From RCIO01 sp965232405 (GTDB taxonomy: Bacteria > Pseudomonadota > Alphaproteobacteria > Rhizobiales > Rhizobiaceae), in assembly GCA_965232405.1 (NCBI GenBank), contig OZ246966.1:1612001-1676000 (forward strand): a stretch of DNA of 64,000 nt. Reading direction: 5' to 3'. The position numbers and the translations under genes are program-made. Within the stretch, counting starts at the first letter, position 1. Each line of letters starts with the position of its first letter. This document shows positions 52,241 to 60,596 of the stretch, one piece after another. The notes below the pieces were generated by a model that was not told where the DNA came from, ran no database searches, and saw only the letters and a program-made list of their open reading frames with translations.

Positions 52241-53134
52241 GTGTTCACCCGCCGCAGCATTCTTGCCGCCCTGACCGTACTGCCCATGTTCGCCGCCGGC
52301 GCCCATGCCGCCGACAAGCTCAAGGTCGTGACGACATTTACGGTGATCGCCGACATTGCGCGAAACGTTGCAGGCGATGCGGCAATCGTTGAATCGGTGA
52401 CCAAGCCGAATGCGGAGATCCACAATTACCAGCCCACGCCCGGCGACATTCTGCGCGCACGCGATGCCGACCTCATCCTGTGGAACGGGCTCAATCTCGA
52501 ACAATGGTTCGAGCGCTTCCTGCTCAATCTGGGAGATGTGCCCGGCATCGTGGTGAGCGACGGGGTGGAGCCAATGGGCATCGCCGAAGGCCCCTATACC
52601 GGCAAGCCCAATCCGCATGCCTGGATGTCGCCGACAGATGTCGCGATCTATGTAGACAATATCCGCAAGGCGATGGCCGAACACGACCCCGACAACGCCG
52701 ACATCTACAAGCAGAATGCGGATGCATACATTGCCGAGATCAAGGCACTGATCGATCCGCTGCGCGAGGCGCTGGACGCCATACCCGAAGAAAAGCGCTG
52801 GCTGGTTTCGAGCGAGGGCGCATTTAGCTATCTGGCGCGCGATTTCGGGCTGAAGGAACTTTATCTCTGGCCGATCAATGCCGATGCCCAGGGAACGCCG
52901 CAGCAAGTGCGCAAAGTGATCGACGCGGTGCGCGAGCACGATATTCCGGTGGTATTTTCCGAGAGCACTGTTTCCGACAAGCCGGCGCGGCAAGTGGCCC
53001 GCGAAACGGGCGCGCGCTATGGCGGCGTGCTTTATGTGGACTCGCTTTCCGATCCGGACGGCGCCGTGCCCACCTATCTCGATCTGCTCAAGGTCACGAC
53101 AAACACGATTGTCGAAGGGCTGACGGAACAATGA
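52241..53134 (+). CDS. sitA: Manganese/iron ABC transporter substrate-binding protein SitA
   Basis: 297 residues from a GTG at 52241 (FTRRSILAALTVLPMFAAGAHA): a signal peptide of about 24 residues. It is a cluster A-I metal-binding protein: KVVTTFTVIADIARNVAGD, NAEIHNYQPTPGDI (His ligand), NPHAWMSPTDVAIY (second His), LVSSEGAFSYLARDFGL (Glu) and VDSLSDPDG (Asp). It delivers Mn2+ (or Fe2+) to the SitBCD importer. It is the first gene of sitABCD, with a 40-bp leader. Confidence 0.93.
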   Translation: MFTRRSILAALTVLPMFAAGAHAADKLKVVTTFTVIADIARNVAGDAAIVESVTKPNAEIHNYQPTPGDILRARDADLILWNGLNLEQWFERFLLNLGDVPGIVVSDGVEPMGIAEGPYTGKPNPHAWMSPTDVAIYVDNIRKAMAEHDPDNADIYKQNADAYIAEIKALIDPLREALDAIPEEKRWLVSSEGAFSYLARDFGLKELYLWPINADAQGTPQQVRKVIDAVREHDIPVVFSESTVSDKPARQVARETGARYGGVLYVDSLSDPDGAVPTYLDLLKVTTNTIVEGLTEQ

Positions 53135-54063
53135 ACCTGCAGCCACACACCGCGGAGTTCAGCCAAACCGCAGACGGCGAGCACAAAGGGCTCGCCGTTT
53201 CCGGTGTTACGGTGACCTATCGCAACGGGAACACCGCGCTGGTGGATGCCAGCTTTTCGATCCCGGCGGGCACGATCACCGCGCTTGTCGGTGTCAACGG
53301 TTCCGGCAAGTCGACACTGTTCAAGGCGATCATGGGTTTCGTGCCTTTGGCGCGCGGTTCGGTGTCGATTTTCGGCGAACCGGCCGGGCAGGCGCTTAAG
53401 CGCAATATCGTCGCCTATGTTCCGCAGGCGGAAGAGGTGGACTGGAACTTCCCGGTGCTGGTGGAAGACGTGGTCATGATGGGCCGCTACGGCCACATGA
53501 ACCTCTTGCGCATCCCGGGTCGGCACGATCGCGAGTTGGTCGATCGCGCGCTCGAGCGCGTCGGCATGAGCGACTACCGCAAGCGCCAGATCGGCGAACT
53601 TTCCGGCGGCCAGAAAAAGCGGGTCTTTCTGGCCCGCGCGCTGGCGCAGGAGGGGCAGGTTATCCTGCTCGACGAACCGTTCACCGGCGTCGACGTGAAG
53701 ACCGAGGAAGCAATCATCACGCTGTTGAAGGCGCTGCGCGAGGAAGGCCGGGTGATGCTGGTATCCACGCACAATCTCGGCAGCGTGCCGCGCTTCTGCG
53801 ATCGCGCAATACTGATCAACCGCACCGTGCTGACCGCCGGCAAGACCGAAGAGGTGTTCACGCAGGCCAATTTGCGCAAGGCGTTTGGCGGCGTGCTTCG
53901 CCAGCATGTGCTGGGTGGTGAGGAACTGCATGAGGATGCGGAAACCGACACCCGCAGCGTGACCGTGCTGACCGACGATGAGCGGCCCTTTGTCATCTAT
54001 GGCGACGGAAGCCGCCCGGCCGACAGCAACGGCAAAGACGCCAAGCCGGAAGCCAAGCCTTGA
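53131..54063 (+). CDS. sitB: Manganese/iron ABC transporter ATP-binding protein SitB
   Basis: 310 residues from the ATG overlapping the sitA stop (ATGA). Walker A LVGVNGSGKSTLFK, Q-loop YVPQAEEVDWNFPV, signature LSGGQKKRVFLARAL and Walker B VILLDEPFTGVD are present. The C-terminal tail of about 45 residues (after 265) is acidic and low in complexity, longer than in many SitB proteins. It powers SitCD. The stop overlaps the TTG start of sitC by 4 bp. Confidence 0.93.
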   Translation: MNLQPHTAEFSQTADGEHKGLAVSGVTVTYRNGNTALVDASFSIPAGTITALVGVNGSGKSTLFKAIMGFVPLARGSVSIFGEPAGQALKRNIVAYVPQAEEVDWNFPVLVEDVVMMGRYGHMNLLRIPGRHDRELVDRALERVGMSDYRKRQIGELSGGQKKRVFLARALAQEGQVILLDEPFTGVDVKTEEAIITLLKALREEGRVMLVSTHNLGSVPRFCDRAILINRTVLTAGKTEEVFTQANLRKAFGGVLRQHVLGGEELHEDAETDTRSVTVLTDDERPFVIYGDGSRPADSNGKDAKPEAKP

Positions 54064-54920
54064 TCGAAACCGCGCTAGAGCCGTTCGGTTACGGCTATAT
54101 GGTCAACGCCATGTGGGTGTCGGCGCTGGTCGGCGGCGTGTGCGCCTTCCTGTCGGCCTATCTGATGCTGAAAGGCTGGTCGCTGATCGGCGACGCCCTG
54201 TCTCATGCCATCGTTCCAGGTGTGGCCGGTGCATACATGCTGAGCCTGCCATTCTCGCTCGGCGCGTTCCTCGCCGGCGGACTGGCGGCCGGCGCGATGC
54301 TGTTTCTCAATCAGCGCACCAAACTGCGCGAAGACGCAATCATCGGGCTGATATTCACCTCGTTCTTCGGCCTCGGCCTGTTCATGGTGTCGCTGTCGCC
54401 GGCCTCGGTGAACATCCAGACCATCGTGCTCGGCAACATTCTCGCCATCACGCCGACCGACACGCTGCAACTTGTCATCATCTCGGTCGTGACGCTCGTC
54501 ATCCTGACGCTGAAGTGGAAGGATCTGATGGTCGCGTTCTTCGACGAAAACCACGCGCGCTCGATCGGGCTGAGGCCCGGCCTGCTCCGCGCCGTGTTCT
54601 TCACCTTGCTCGCTGCGTCCACCGTTGCAGCTTTGCAGACCGTCGGGGCGTTTCTGGTCATCGCGATGGTGGTCACGCCGGGCGCCACGGCCTATCTGCT
54701 CACCGACCGCTTTCCACGGCTGATCGTGCTGAGTATCGCGATTGGCGCGCTGACCAGTTTCACCGGCGCCTATGCCAGCTATTTCATCGACGGGGCGACC
54801 GGCGGCATCATCGTGGTGTTGCAGACGGTGATCTTCCTCGCTGCCTTCTTCTTCGCGCCGAAACACGGCTACCTCGCCGCCCGCAGGCGGGCGCGCGCCG
54901 CGCTGGAGGCGGGCGCATGA
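54060..54920 (+). CDS. sitC: Manganese/iron ABC transporter permease SitC
   Basis: 286 residues from a TTG at 54060 that overlaps the sitB stop. It is an ABC-3 family permease with about eight hydrophobic segments: MWVSALVGGVCAFLSAYLML, GWSLIGDALSHAIVPGVAGA and IGLIFTSFFGLGLFM. The HARSIGLRPGLLR cytoplasmic loop is the ATPase contact. It forms the channel with SitD. The overlap with sitD is ATGA. Confidence 0.92.
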   Translation: MIETALEPFGYGYMVNAMWVSALVGGVCAFLSAYLMLKGWSLIGDALSHAIVPGVAGAYMLSLPFSLGAFLAGGLAAGAMLFLNQRTKLREDAIIGLIFTSFFGLGLFMVSLSPASVNIQTIVLGNILAITPTDTLQLVIISVVTLVILTLKWKDLMVAFFDENHARSIGLRPGLLRAVFFTLLAASTVAALQTVGAFLVIAMVVTPGATAYLLTDRFPRLIVLSIAIGALTSFTGAYASYFIDGATGGIIVVLQTVIFLAAFFFAPKHGYLAARRRARAALEAGA

Positions 54921-55759
54921 TCGACTGGCTCGTCCTGCCCTTCCAACTCCCCTTCATGCAGAAGGCCTTTCTGATCGCAGCGCTTGCAGCACTGCCGATG
55001 GGGCTGCTGTCGCCGTTCCTGGTGCTGCGCGGCTGGTCGCTGATGGGTGACGCCATCAGCCACGCCGTGCTGCCCGGCATCGTGCTGGCCTATGTCGTGG
55101 GCCTGCCGCTTGCCGTCGGCGCATTTGCGGCCGGCATGGTCTGCGCGCTGGCGACCGGCTATTTGAAGGAAAACAGCCGGGTGAAGGAGGACACCGTCAT
55201 GGGTGTGGTGTTTTCCGGCATGTTCGGTCTCGGCCTCGTGCTCTACATCGCGATCCAGACCGAGGTGCATCTCGACCACATCCTGTTCGGAGACATGCTG
55301 GGCGTGTTCTGGCGCGATGTTCTGGAGAGCGCTGCCATCGCCCTTCTGGTTCTGGCGACCGCCGGCGTGATGCGCCGCGACCTGATGGCGCTCACCTTCG
55401 ACGAACAGCACGCGCGCGCCATCGGCCTGCCGGTGCGGTTTCTCCACTACGGGTTGCTGGCACTGATCTCGCTGACCATCGTCGGGGCGCTGAAAGCGGT
55501 CGGCATCATTCTGGCCATCGCGCTTCTGATCTCGCCCGGCGCAATCGCGTTTCTGCTGGTGCGGAATTTCGAACGCATGCTGGTCGTGTCTGTTGCGATT
55601 GCGGTCGGATCGTCGCTAGCCGGCGTCTATGCAAGCTTCTTCATCGACAGCGCACCTGCACCGACCATCGTACTTCTGATGAGCCTGCAATTCATGGCCG
55701 CGTTCGGCTGGTCACAATGGCGGATGCGGCGGGCGACCCGCTACCCCACCCCGACATAG
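54917..55759 (+). CDS. sitD: Manganese/iron ABC transporter permease SitD
   Basis: 280 residues from the ATG at 54917; the frame is open far upstream inside sitB and sitC, but that part is shadow. It is an ABC-3 permease paralogous to SitC: GWSLMGDAISHAVLPGIVLA, MGVVFSGMFGLGLVLY and the coupling loop HARAIGLPVRFLHY. The last 19 bases overlap the end of livF on the minus strand, so the two operons converge without a terminator-sized gap. Confidence 0.92.
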   Translation: MIDWLVLPFQLPFMQKAFLIAALAALPMGLLSPFLVLRGWSLMGDAISHAVLPGIVLAYVVGLPLAVGAFAAGMVCALATGYLKENSRVKEDTVMGVVFSGMFGLGLVLYIAIQTEVHLDHILFGDMLGVFWRDVLESAAIALLVLATAGVMRRDLMALTFDEQHARAIGLPVRFLHYGLLALISLTIVGALKAVGIILAIALLISPGAIAFLLVRNFERMLVVSVAIAVGSSLAGVYASFFIDSAPAPTIVLLMSLQFMAAFGWSQWRMRRATRYPTPT

Positions 55760-56448
55760 TGGCGCACCAGAGCGGGGTCTGCGCGCAGCTTCTCCACGTC
55801 CACGGTTTCGCGGTTGCGGCCGTTCTCGATGAAAGCGACACGGTCGGCGACCGGCAGAACCGCATCGACCCGCTGCTCGACGAGAATAGTCGACACGCCG
55901 CGCTCGCGCAGCATCGCCACCGTGTCGCGAATGCGTGCGATCATTGACGGCATCAGCCCTTCGGTCGGCTCATCAAGCAGCAAGACGTCCGGCTCCACAC
56001 ACAGCGCACGCGCCATTGCCAGCATCTGCTGTTCGCCGCCCGACAGTGTGCCGGAACGCTGGCGCAGCCGCTCGCGCAGCACGGGGAACAGTTCGAGTAC
56101 CGTCTCGCGCGTCGCCTCACCGTGGCCTCTGGCCATCAGGCCGATTTCGATATTCTCCGCTACCGTGAGCTCAGCGAACAGCCTGCGGCCCTGCGGCACA
56201 TAGGCGACACCGGCTTTCGGCACTTCATGTGCAGCGAGTTGCGTCAGCTCGGTATCACCGAGGCGGATCGAACCGGCGCTCGTGCGCACCAGCCCCATGA
56301 TCGTCTTCAGCGTCGTCGTCTTGCCCGCGCCGTTGAGGCCGAGCAGGCAAAGCACGTCGCCCTTGTGCAGCGTGAGCGACATTCCCCGCAGCACCTGTAC
56401 CGCGCCATAACCGGCGTCGACGCCTTGAAGTGTCAGCGCATCAGCCAT
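55741..56448 (-). CDS. livF: Branched-chain amino acid-type ABC transporter ATP-binding protein LivF
   Basis: 235 residues from the ATG at 56448 (MADALTLQGVDAGYGAVQ), overlapping the livG stop by 8 bp; upstream in-frame sequence belongs to livG. Walker A LLGLNGAGKTTTLK, Q-loop YVPQGRRLFAELTV, signature LSGGEQQMLAMARAL and Walker B VLLLDEPTEGLMPS are intact. Substrate class follows from the HAAT-family partners, not from this subunit. It is the last gene of the operon. Confidence 0.92.
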   Translation of the reverse strand: MADALTLQGVDAGYGAVQVLRGMSLTLHKGDVLCLLGLNGAGKTTTLKTIMGLVRTSAGSIRLGDTELTQLAAHEVPKAGVAYVPQGRRLFAELTVAENIEIGLMARGHGEATRETVLELFPVLRERLRQRSGTLSGGEQQMLAMARALCVEPDVLLLDEPTEGLMPSMIARIRDTVAMLRERGVSTILVEQRVDAVLPVADRVAFIENGRNRETVDVEKLRADPALVRHYVGVG

Positions 56449-57184
56449 CGGCGGGCGCTCCGAGATAGGCTTCCTGCACCGCCCTGTCTGCGCGAATTTC
56501 ATCCGGTGTGCCTTCGGCGATGATGCGGCCCTGATCCATGACGGTGATCGTCTCGGCCAGCGCCATGACAACCGGCATGTTGTGTTCGATCAGAAGCACC
56601 GTTGCATCGCGCCCGATCTCGCGTACCAGCGCGATGAAGCCTTCGATTTCGGTATCCGACAGGCCCTGCGTCGGTTCGTCGAGAATGAGCAGGCGCGGCG
56701 ACAGCGACAGGCCCATTGCGACTTCGAGCAGCCGCTGATGGCCGTATGCGAGATTGCCGGCTTCAGCGGCTGCATGATCGCGCAGCCCGACCCGCTCCAG
56801 CGCCGACAGCGAGGCTTCTTTCAAGGCGGCGGCCGAGTATCGCTCGCCCGCGCGGCCGACATGGCGGCGCATGGCTGCGAGGGCGACATTCTCCTCCACC
56901 GTGAGATTGGCGAATATGCTGGTGATCTGAAACGTGTAGGCGATGCCTTCCATCACGCGCCGGTTGGCCGGCATTGCGGTGATGTCCCTCCCGTCGAAGA
57001 GGATCGAACCGGATGTCGGCGCGACACGCCCGCAAACCAGACTGACGAAGGTCGTCTTGCCAGCGCCGTTGGGCCCGATGATGGCGCGTATCTCGCCTTC
57101 GGGCAGGGTGAAGTCTACGCCGTCGACAGCATGCAGTCCGCCAAAATGGCGTCTCAAATCGCGCGTCTCGATCAGTGCTGTCAT
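56441..57184 (-). CDS. livG: Branched-chain amino acid-type ABC transporter ATP-binding protein LivG
   Basis: 247 residues from the ATG at 57184 (MTALIETRDLRRHFGGL), which overlaps the livM stop (ATGA). Walker A IIGPNGAGKTTFV is present, with the LivG-specific insert; the signature region reads LAYGHQRLLEVAMGLSL, close to the degenerate form normal in LivG proteins, and Walker B is LLILDEPTQGLSD. It pairs with LivF as the second ATPase. Confidence 0.92.
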   Translation of the reverse strand: MTALIETRDLRRHFGGLHAVDGVDFTLPEGEIRAIIGPNGAGKTTFVSLVCGRVAPTSGSILFDGRDITAMPANRRVMEGIAYTFQITSIFANLTVEENVALAAMRRHVGRAGERYSAAALKEASLSALERVGLRDHAAAEAGNLAYGHQRLLEVAMGLSLSPRLLILDEPTQGLSDTEIEGFIALVREIGRDATVLLIEHNMPVVMALAETITVMDQGRIIAEGTPDEIRADRAVQEAYLGAPADG

Positions 57185-58161
57185 GGCAACCACCTCACCC
57201 AGCGGTCGCGCACCGAGCCGAGCAGCCCTTTGGGGAAAAACAGGATCAGAAGCACCAGCGCCACGCCGACAATGCCGAGATAAGACACGTCCCAGTCGGG
57301 GAAACGGCTGTTCAGCAGATCGTTGGAAAGATCGACCAGGTAGAACATCAAAATAGTGCCGAGCAGCGGCCCGAGCGTCGTGGCGGCACCGCCGACCAGC
57401 ACCCACAGAAGCGGCAGGATCGAGTACTGGACGGCAGCGAAGCTGGACCCGAAATAGCCGAACAGAAGCACATAGGCCGCGCCCGACGCGGCACAGATGA
57501 CGCCTGAACCGATGGTCGCGCCCAGCTTGTTCAGGAACGTGTCGTAACCCAGCAGGCGCGTGCGCTCCTCATTCTCGCGGATCGCCACCAGCACCCGACC
57601 GAAGGGCGCGCGAACCAGCGCCAGGGTGATGAACAGCACGACCGTGAAGAGAACAAGTGCCGCAAAATAGCGGGTGGTCGGATCGGTAAGGTCGAGAGGC
57701 CCCAGCGTGCGGGCGGCCTGCGCCAGCGTCAGCCCTTCCTCGCCACGCGTCCAGTCGCCGAAATAGAGTGTGAATAGGTAAGCCACCTGGCCGAACATCA
57801 TGGTGACGATCAGGAAGGCGACGCCGGTGGTGCGCAGGGCGAGAAAGCCTACGGCGGTGGAAAGAACGAGACCAGCCATCAGGCCGGCCGCAAAAGCAGC
57901 CGGCACGCTCCAGTCGAGATGATAGACGGTCATGCCCGCGCCGTAGAGACCGGCGGAAAAGAACATGGCGTGGCCGAGGCTGAGCAGGCCGGTGTAACCG
58001 AACAGCAGATTGTAGCCCATCGCGAAAACGGCCAGCACGAGAATGCGCGCCATGATGCCGTGGTGATAGGCCGGCAGCACGAATTGCAGCACGAAAAGCG
58101 CTGCGACAACGGCCAGATGCAGCATGAGCGCGCGGCGGTCGATTGATCCGAATACGCTCAC
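57181..58161 (-). CDS. livM: Branched-chain amino acid-type ABC transporter permease LivM
   Basis: 326 residues. About nine hydrophobic segments begin MLHLAVVAALFVLQFVL. The LivM motif AIRENEERTRLLGYDTFLNK is the cytoplasmic ATPase-contact loop. Its start overlaps livH (ATGA), and its stop overlaps livG. It forms the channel with LivH. Confidence 0.92.
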   Translation of the reverse strand: MSVFGSIDRRALMLHLAVVAALFVLQFVLPAYHHGIMARILVLAVFAMGYNLLFGYTGLLSLGHAMFFSAGLYGAGMTVYHLDWSVPAAFAAGLMAGLVLSTAVGFLALRTTGVAFLIVTMMFGQVAYLFTLYFGDWTRGEEGLTLAQAARTLGPLDLTDPTTRYFAALVLFTVVLFITLALVRAPFGRVLVAIRENEERTRLLGYDTFLNKLGATIGSGVICAASGAAYVLLFGYFGSSFAAVQYSILPLLWVLVGGAATTLGPLLGTILMFYLVDLSNDLLNSRFPDWDVSYLGIVGVALVLLILFFPKGLLGSVRDRWVRWLP

Positions 58162-59039
58162 CTTGTCGCCACTCCGAACAGGCCTTGAGGCCGGAAAACG
58201 AGGACGAGCGCCACGGCCATCGTGGCGATGATCTTGGCCAGCGTCGGCGAGAAAAAGACGGAGATGATGCCGTCGGAAAGGCCGATCAGGAGTGCGGCAA
58301 CGATGGTGCCGCGCAACGAACCCAACCCGCCGATGATGACGACAATGAAGGACAATAGCAGCGGGTCGTGACCCATCAGGTAGTGGGCCTGCTGGATCGG
58401 CACGATCAGCACGGCGGCGACTGCCGCCAGCATCGCACCAAGCGCGAATACACCAGCGTAAACGCGATCAACAGGGATGCCGAATGCCGTTGCTGTCTCG
58501 GCATCGAACTGCGTGGCGCGCATGACCAGCCCGATCTTCGTTCGCGCAAGCAGGAACCACGTCGCCGCGAGCACCAGCGCAGATGCTGCAATGATGGAGA
58601 GCTTGTAGGCGGAATAGCCGAACCAGGGGAAACGGATGCGGTAGTCGAAGGGAGCCACGACCGACCGCGCATCGGGGCCATAGAAGGTGAGGGCAAGCTG
58701 CTGAATAATGTAGAGGATGCCAATGGTGGCCACGATCGTGGCCTCGGGATTGTAGTTCACCCGCTTCAGGACCAGCCGTTCCGAAAGCAGCGCCACCGCG
58801 CCGACAATCAGCGGACTGACAATTAGCGCAGCCAGAAACCCCAGAGCCGGATGGCCGGACACTGATGTCGCCACCGCCCAGGCGAGCACCGCTCCCAGCA
58901 TGAAGAACTCGCCATGCGCGACATTGACGACGCGCATGACGCCAAAAACCAGCGAAAGGCCAAGCGCGGTCAGCGCAAGCACCGCCGCCATAACAAGTCC
59001 TTCAAGCGTGGCGAGGAATAGATAGGGTCCGAATGCCAT
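58158..59039 (-). CDS. livH: Branched-chain amino acid-type ABC transporter permease LivH
   Basis: 293 residues with about eight hydrophobic segments. VFGVMRVVNVAHGEFFMLGA near the N-terminus is the LivH hallmark, and MRATQFDAETATAFGIPVDR is the coupling loop. GLGSLRGTIVAALLIGL lies near the end. It is the first permease gene, 93 bp downstream of the binding-protein gene. Confidence 0.93.
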   Translation of the reverse strand: MAFGPYLFLATLEGLVMAAVLALTALGLSLVFGVMRVVNVAHGEFFMLGAVLAWAVATSVSGHPALGFLAALIVSPLIVGAVALLSERLVLKRVNYNPEATIVATIGILYIIQQLALTFYGPDARSVVAPFDYRIRFPWFGYSAYKLSIIAASALVLAATWFLLARTKIGLVMRATQFDAETATAFGIPVDRVYAGVFALGAMLAAVAAVLIVPIQQAHYLMGHDPLLLSFIVVIIGGLGSLRGTIVAALLIGLSDGIISVFFSPTLAKIIATMAVALVLVFRPQGLFGVATR

Positions 59040-59132
59040 TCAGGGCTCCGCCCTCCACGCGGGAGGGGGCCGCGGCGCGGCCTCGACGGTGGGAGGCTGG
59101 GCGCGGACCGAAAGCCCGCGCCCGGTTCATGC

Positions 59133-60440
59133 CTAGAGCGGCATCGTGGTGTAGTCGGCTTCGGCCTCGTACATGCCATCCTCGATCGAGGTCGTATGCA
59201 CGACGTTCAGCTTTCCGCCCGAAACCTGCGAGATGTTCTGATGGCCGAAAGACTGATGGATCTTGGCGTTGAACATCTTCGCACCCTGCGGGTGTTCCGG
59301 CCCTTCGGCAAACTCGGTCAGGGCTTCGGTTGCCTCCACCAGCTTGGCGCGGTCGGCAGGGCCCTGATAGCCGGCGGCTTCCATCGCCTGCTTGATGATG
59401 TAGAGCGTCTCCCAGCAGCCGAACATGTGGGCGGCGGTCGAGATGTCCTTGGGGTCGTTCACGCTGGCGCCGTTGTCGTCAATGCCGACCGCGGCACGGT
59501 AAGCTTTCACGGCGTCGCTGGCGTCGGGCTGCAGATAGCGCGGCATGCCCTCCCAGAAATGCGAGCCTTCGAGGAACTCCAGACCCGGGCTGTTGATGTC
59601 GACCGCTTCCAGAGAGTCGATGAAGCCGAACAGTTTCGGCCCGCTCGACCCGTAGAATTCGCCCAGTTCCTTGACGAAGGTCAGAACACCGGGGCCGACC
59701 ATGACGTGGTAGATCACCTCGGTTTCCGACGGAATCTGCGGGAAATAGCGGGTGAAGGACGTTTCCGTCGGCGGGATCGGAACCAGCCCGACCACCTCGC
59801 CGCCCGCAGCCTCGAACTTCTCCGGGAACTTGTCGCGATGGTCGTGACCGAACGCATAATCCGGGAAGACCAGCGTGATCTTCTTGCCGAGATTGTTGGC
59901 GATCCACGGGCCAACAGCGCGCACCTGCGCTTTCACATCGGTGATGCCAGGCTGGAACACGTAACGGTTCAGGCTGCCCGAGGCGACGTGATAGCCTTCG
60001 CTGACCACGTAATAGGGCATTTTCAGTTCGCCTGCGGCAGGCGCCGATCCGACAACGACGTGGCTGAAAAGCGTGCCGAACACGACATCGGTCTTGTGCT
60101 GGTTGGCGAATTTCTCCACCACCTCTGCGCCGCGCTTCGGATCGGTTCCGTCATCCTCGGTGACAATTTCGAGCGGCCGTCCGTTGATGCCGCCGGCGTC
60201 GTTGATCGCTTGCGCGGCCGCGGTCGTCACACGCTCATACCAACGGCCATAGGCGGCGCCGATGCCGGTGCGGTGCGCCTGAAAGCCGATCCTGATCGGT
60301 TCAGACGACTGCGCCTGCGAATAGCGCACGAAACCGGGCGCGGCCATCAGGCCGGCCGCAGCGCCGATACCCTGGAGCGCCGTGCGGCGCGTCAGTCCCT
60401 TTTTCTTCGGAAGCAGGAGGGAGGTGCGTTTGTCAGCCAT
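59133..60440 (-). CDS. ABC transporter substrate-binding protein, LivK/amide family, with Tat-type signal
   Basis: 435 residues from the ATG at 60440 (MADKRTSLLLPKKKG), with GGGGAA upstream; the earlier in-frame start is less supported. The signal has twin arginines (LTRRTALQGIGAAAGLMAA, about 16-34), so folding before Tat export is likely. The periplasmic fold is the Leu/Ile/Val-binding type: RIGFQAHRTGIGAAYGRW, VEKFANQHKTDVVFGTLFSH. Members bind branched-chain amino acids, amides, urea or aromatic acids; this ligand is unknown. It is the first gene of the SBP-livHMGF operon. Confidence 0.88.
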   Translation of the reverse strand: MADKRTSLLLPKKKGLTRRTALQGIGAAAGLMAAPGFVRYSQAQSSEPIRIGFQAHRTGIGAAYGRWYERVTTAAAQAINDAGGINGRPLEIVTEDDGTDPKRGAEVVEKFANQHKTDVVFGTLFSHVVVGSAPAAGELKMPYYVVSEGYHVASGSLNRYVFQPGITDVKAQVRAVGPWIANNLGKKITLVFPDYAFGHDHRDKFPEKFEAAGGEVVGLVPIPPTETSFTRYFPQIPSETEVIYHVMVGPGVLTFVKELGEFYGSSGPKLFGFIDSLEAVDINSPGLEFLEGSHFWEGMPRYLQPDASDAVKAYRAAVGIDDNGASVNDPKDISTAAHMFGCWETLYIIKQAMEAAGYQGPADRAKLVEATEALTEFAEGPEHPQGAKMFNAKIHQSFGHQNISQVSGGKLNVVHTTSIEDGMYEAEADYTTMPL

Positions 60441-60596
60441 GTCAGTTCCCCTTTTATGGCGGTTGCAACCAAACTCACATCGGCATTTCGCGCTGCTTTT
60501 TGTCGTTTCGCGACACGCCAAAATTCACTTGTATGCAAATAAAATCACCAATCCCCCGAGGTGGCAATAGAACGCGCAACTCAGGGTCGATTTCAG

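Noticed and set aside
52070..53146. Upstream extension of the Fur-family frame over sitA
   Set aside because: The Fur domain begins at the ATG at 52069; the extension is antisense to sitA and contains the sit promoter.
53978..54916. N-terminal extension of the sitD frame
   Set aside because: It is an out-of-frame reading of sitB and sitC; the permease begins at the ATGA overlap at 54917.
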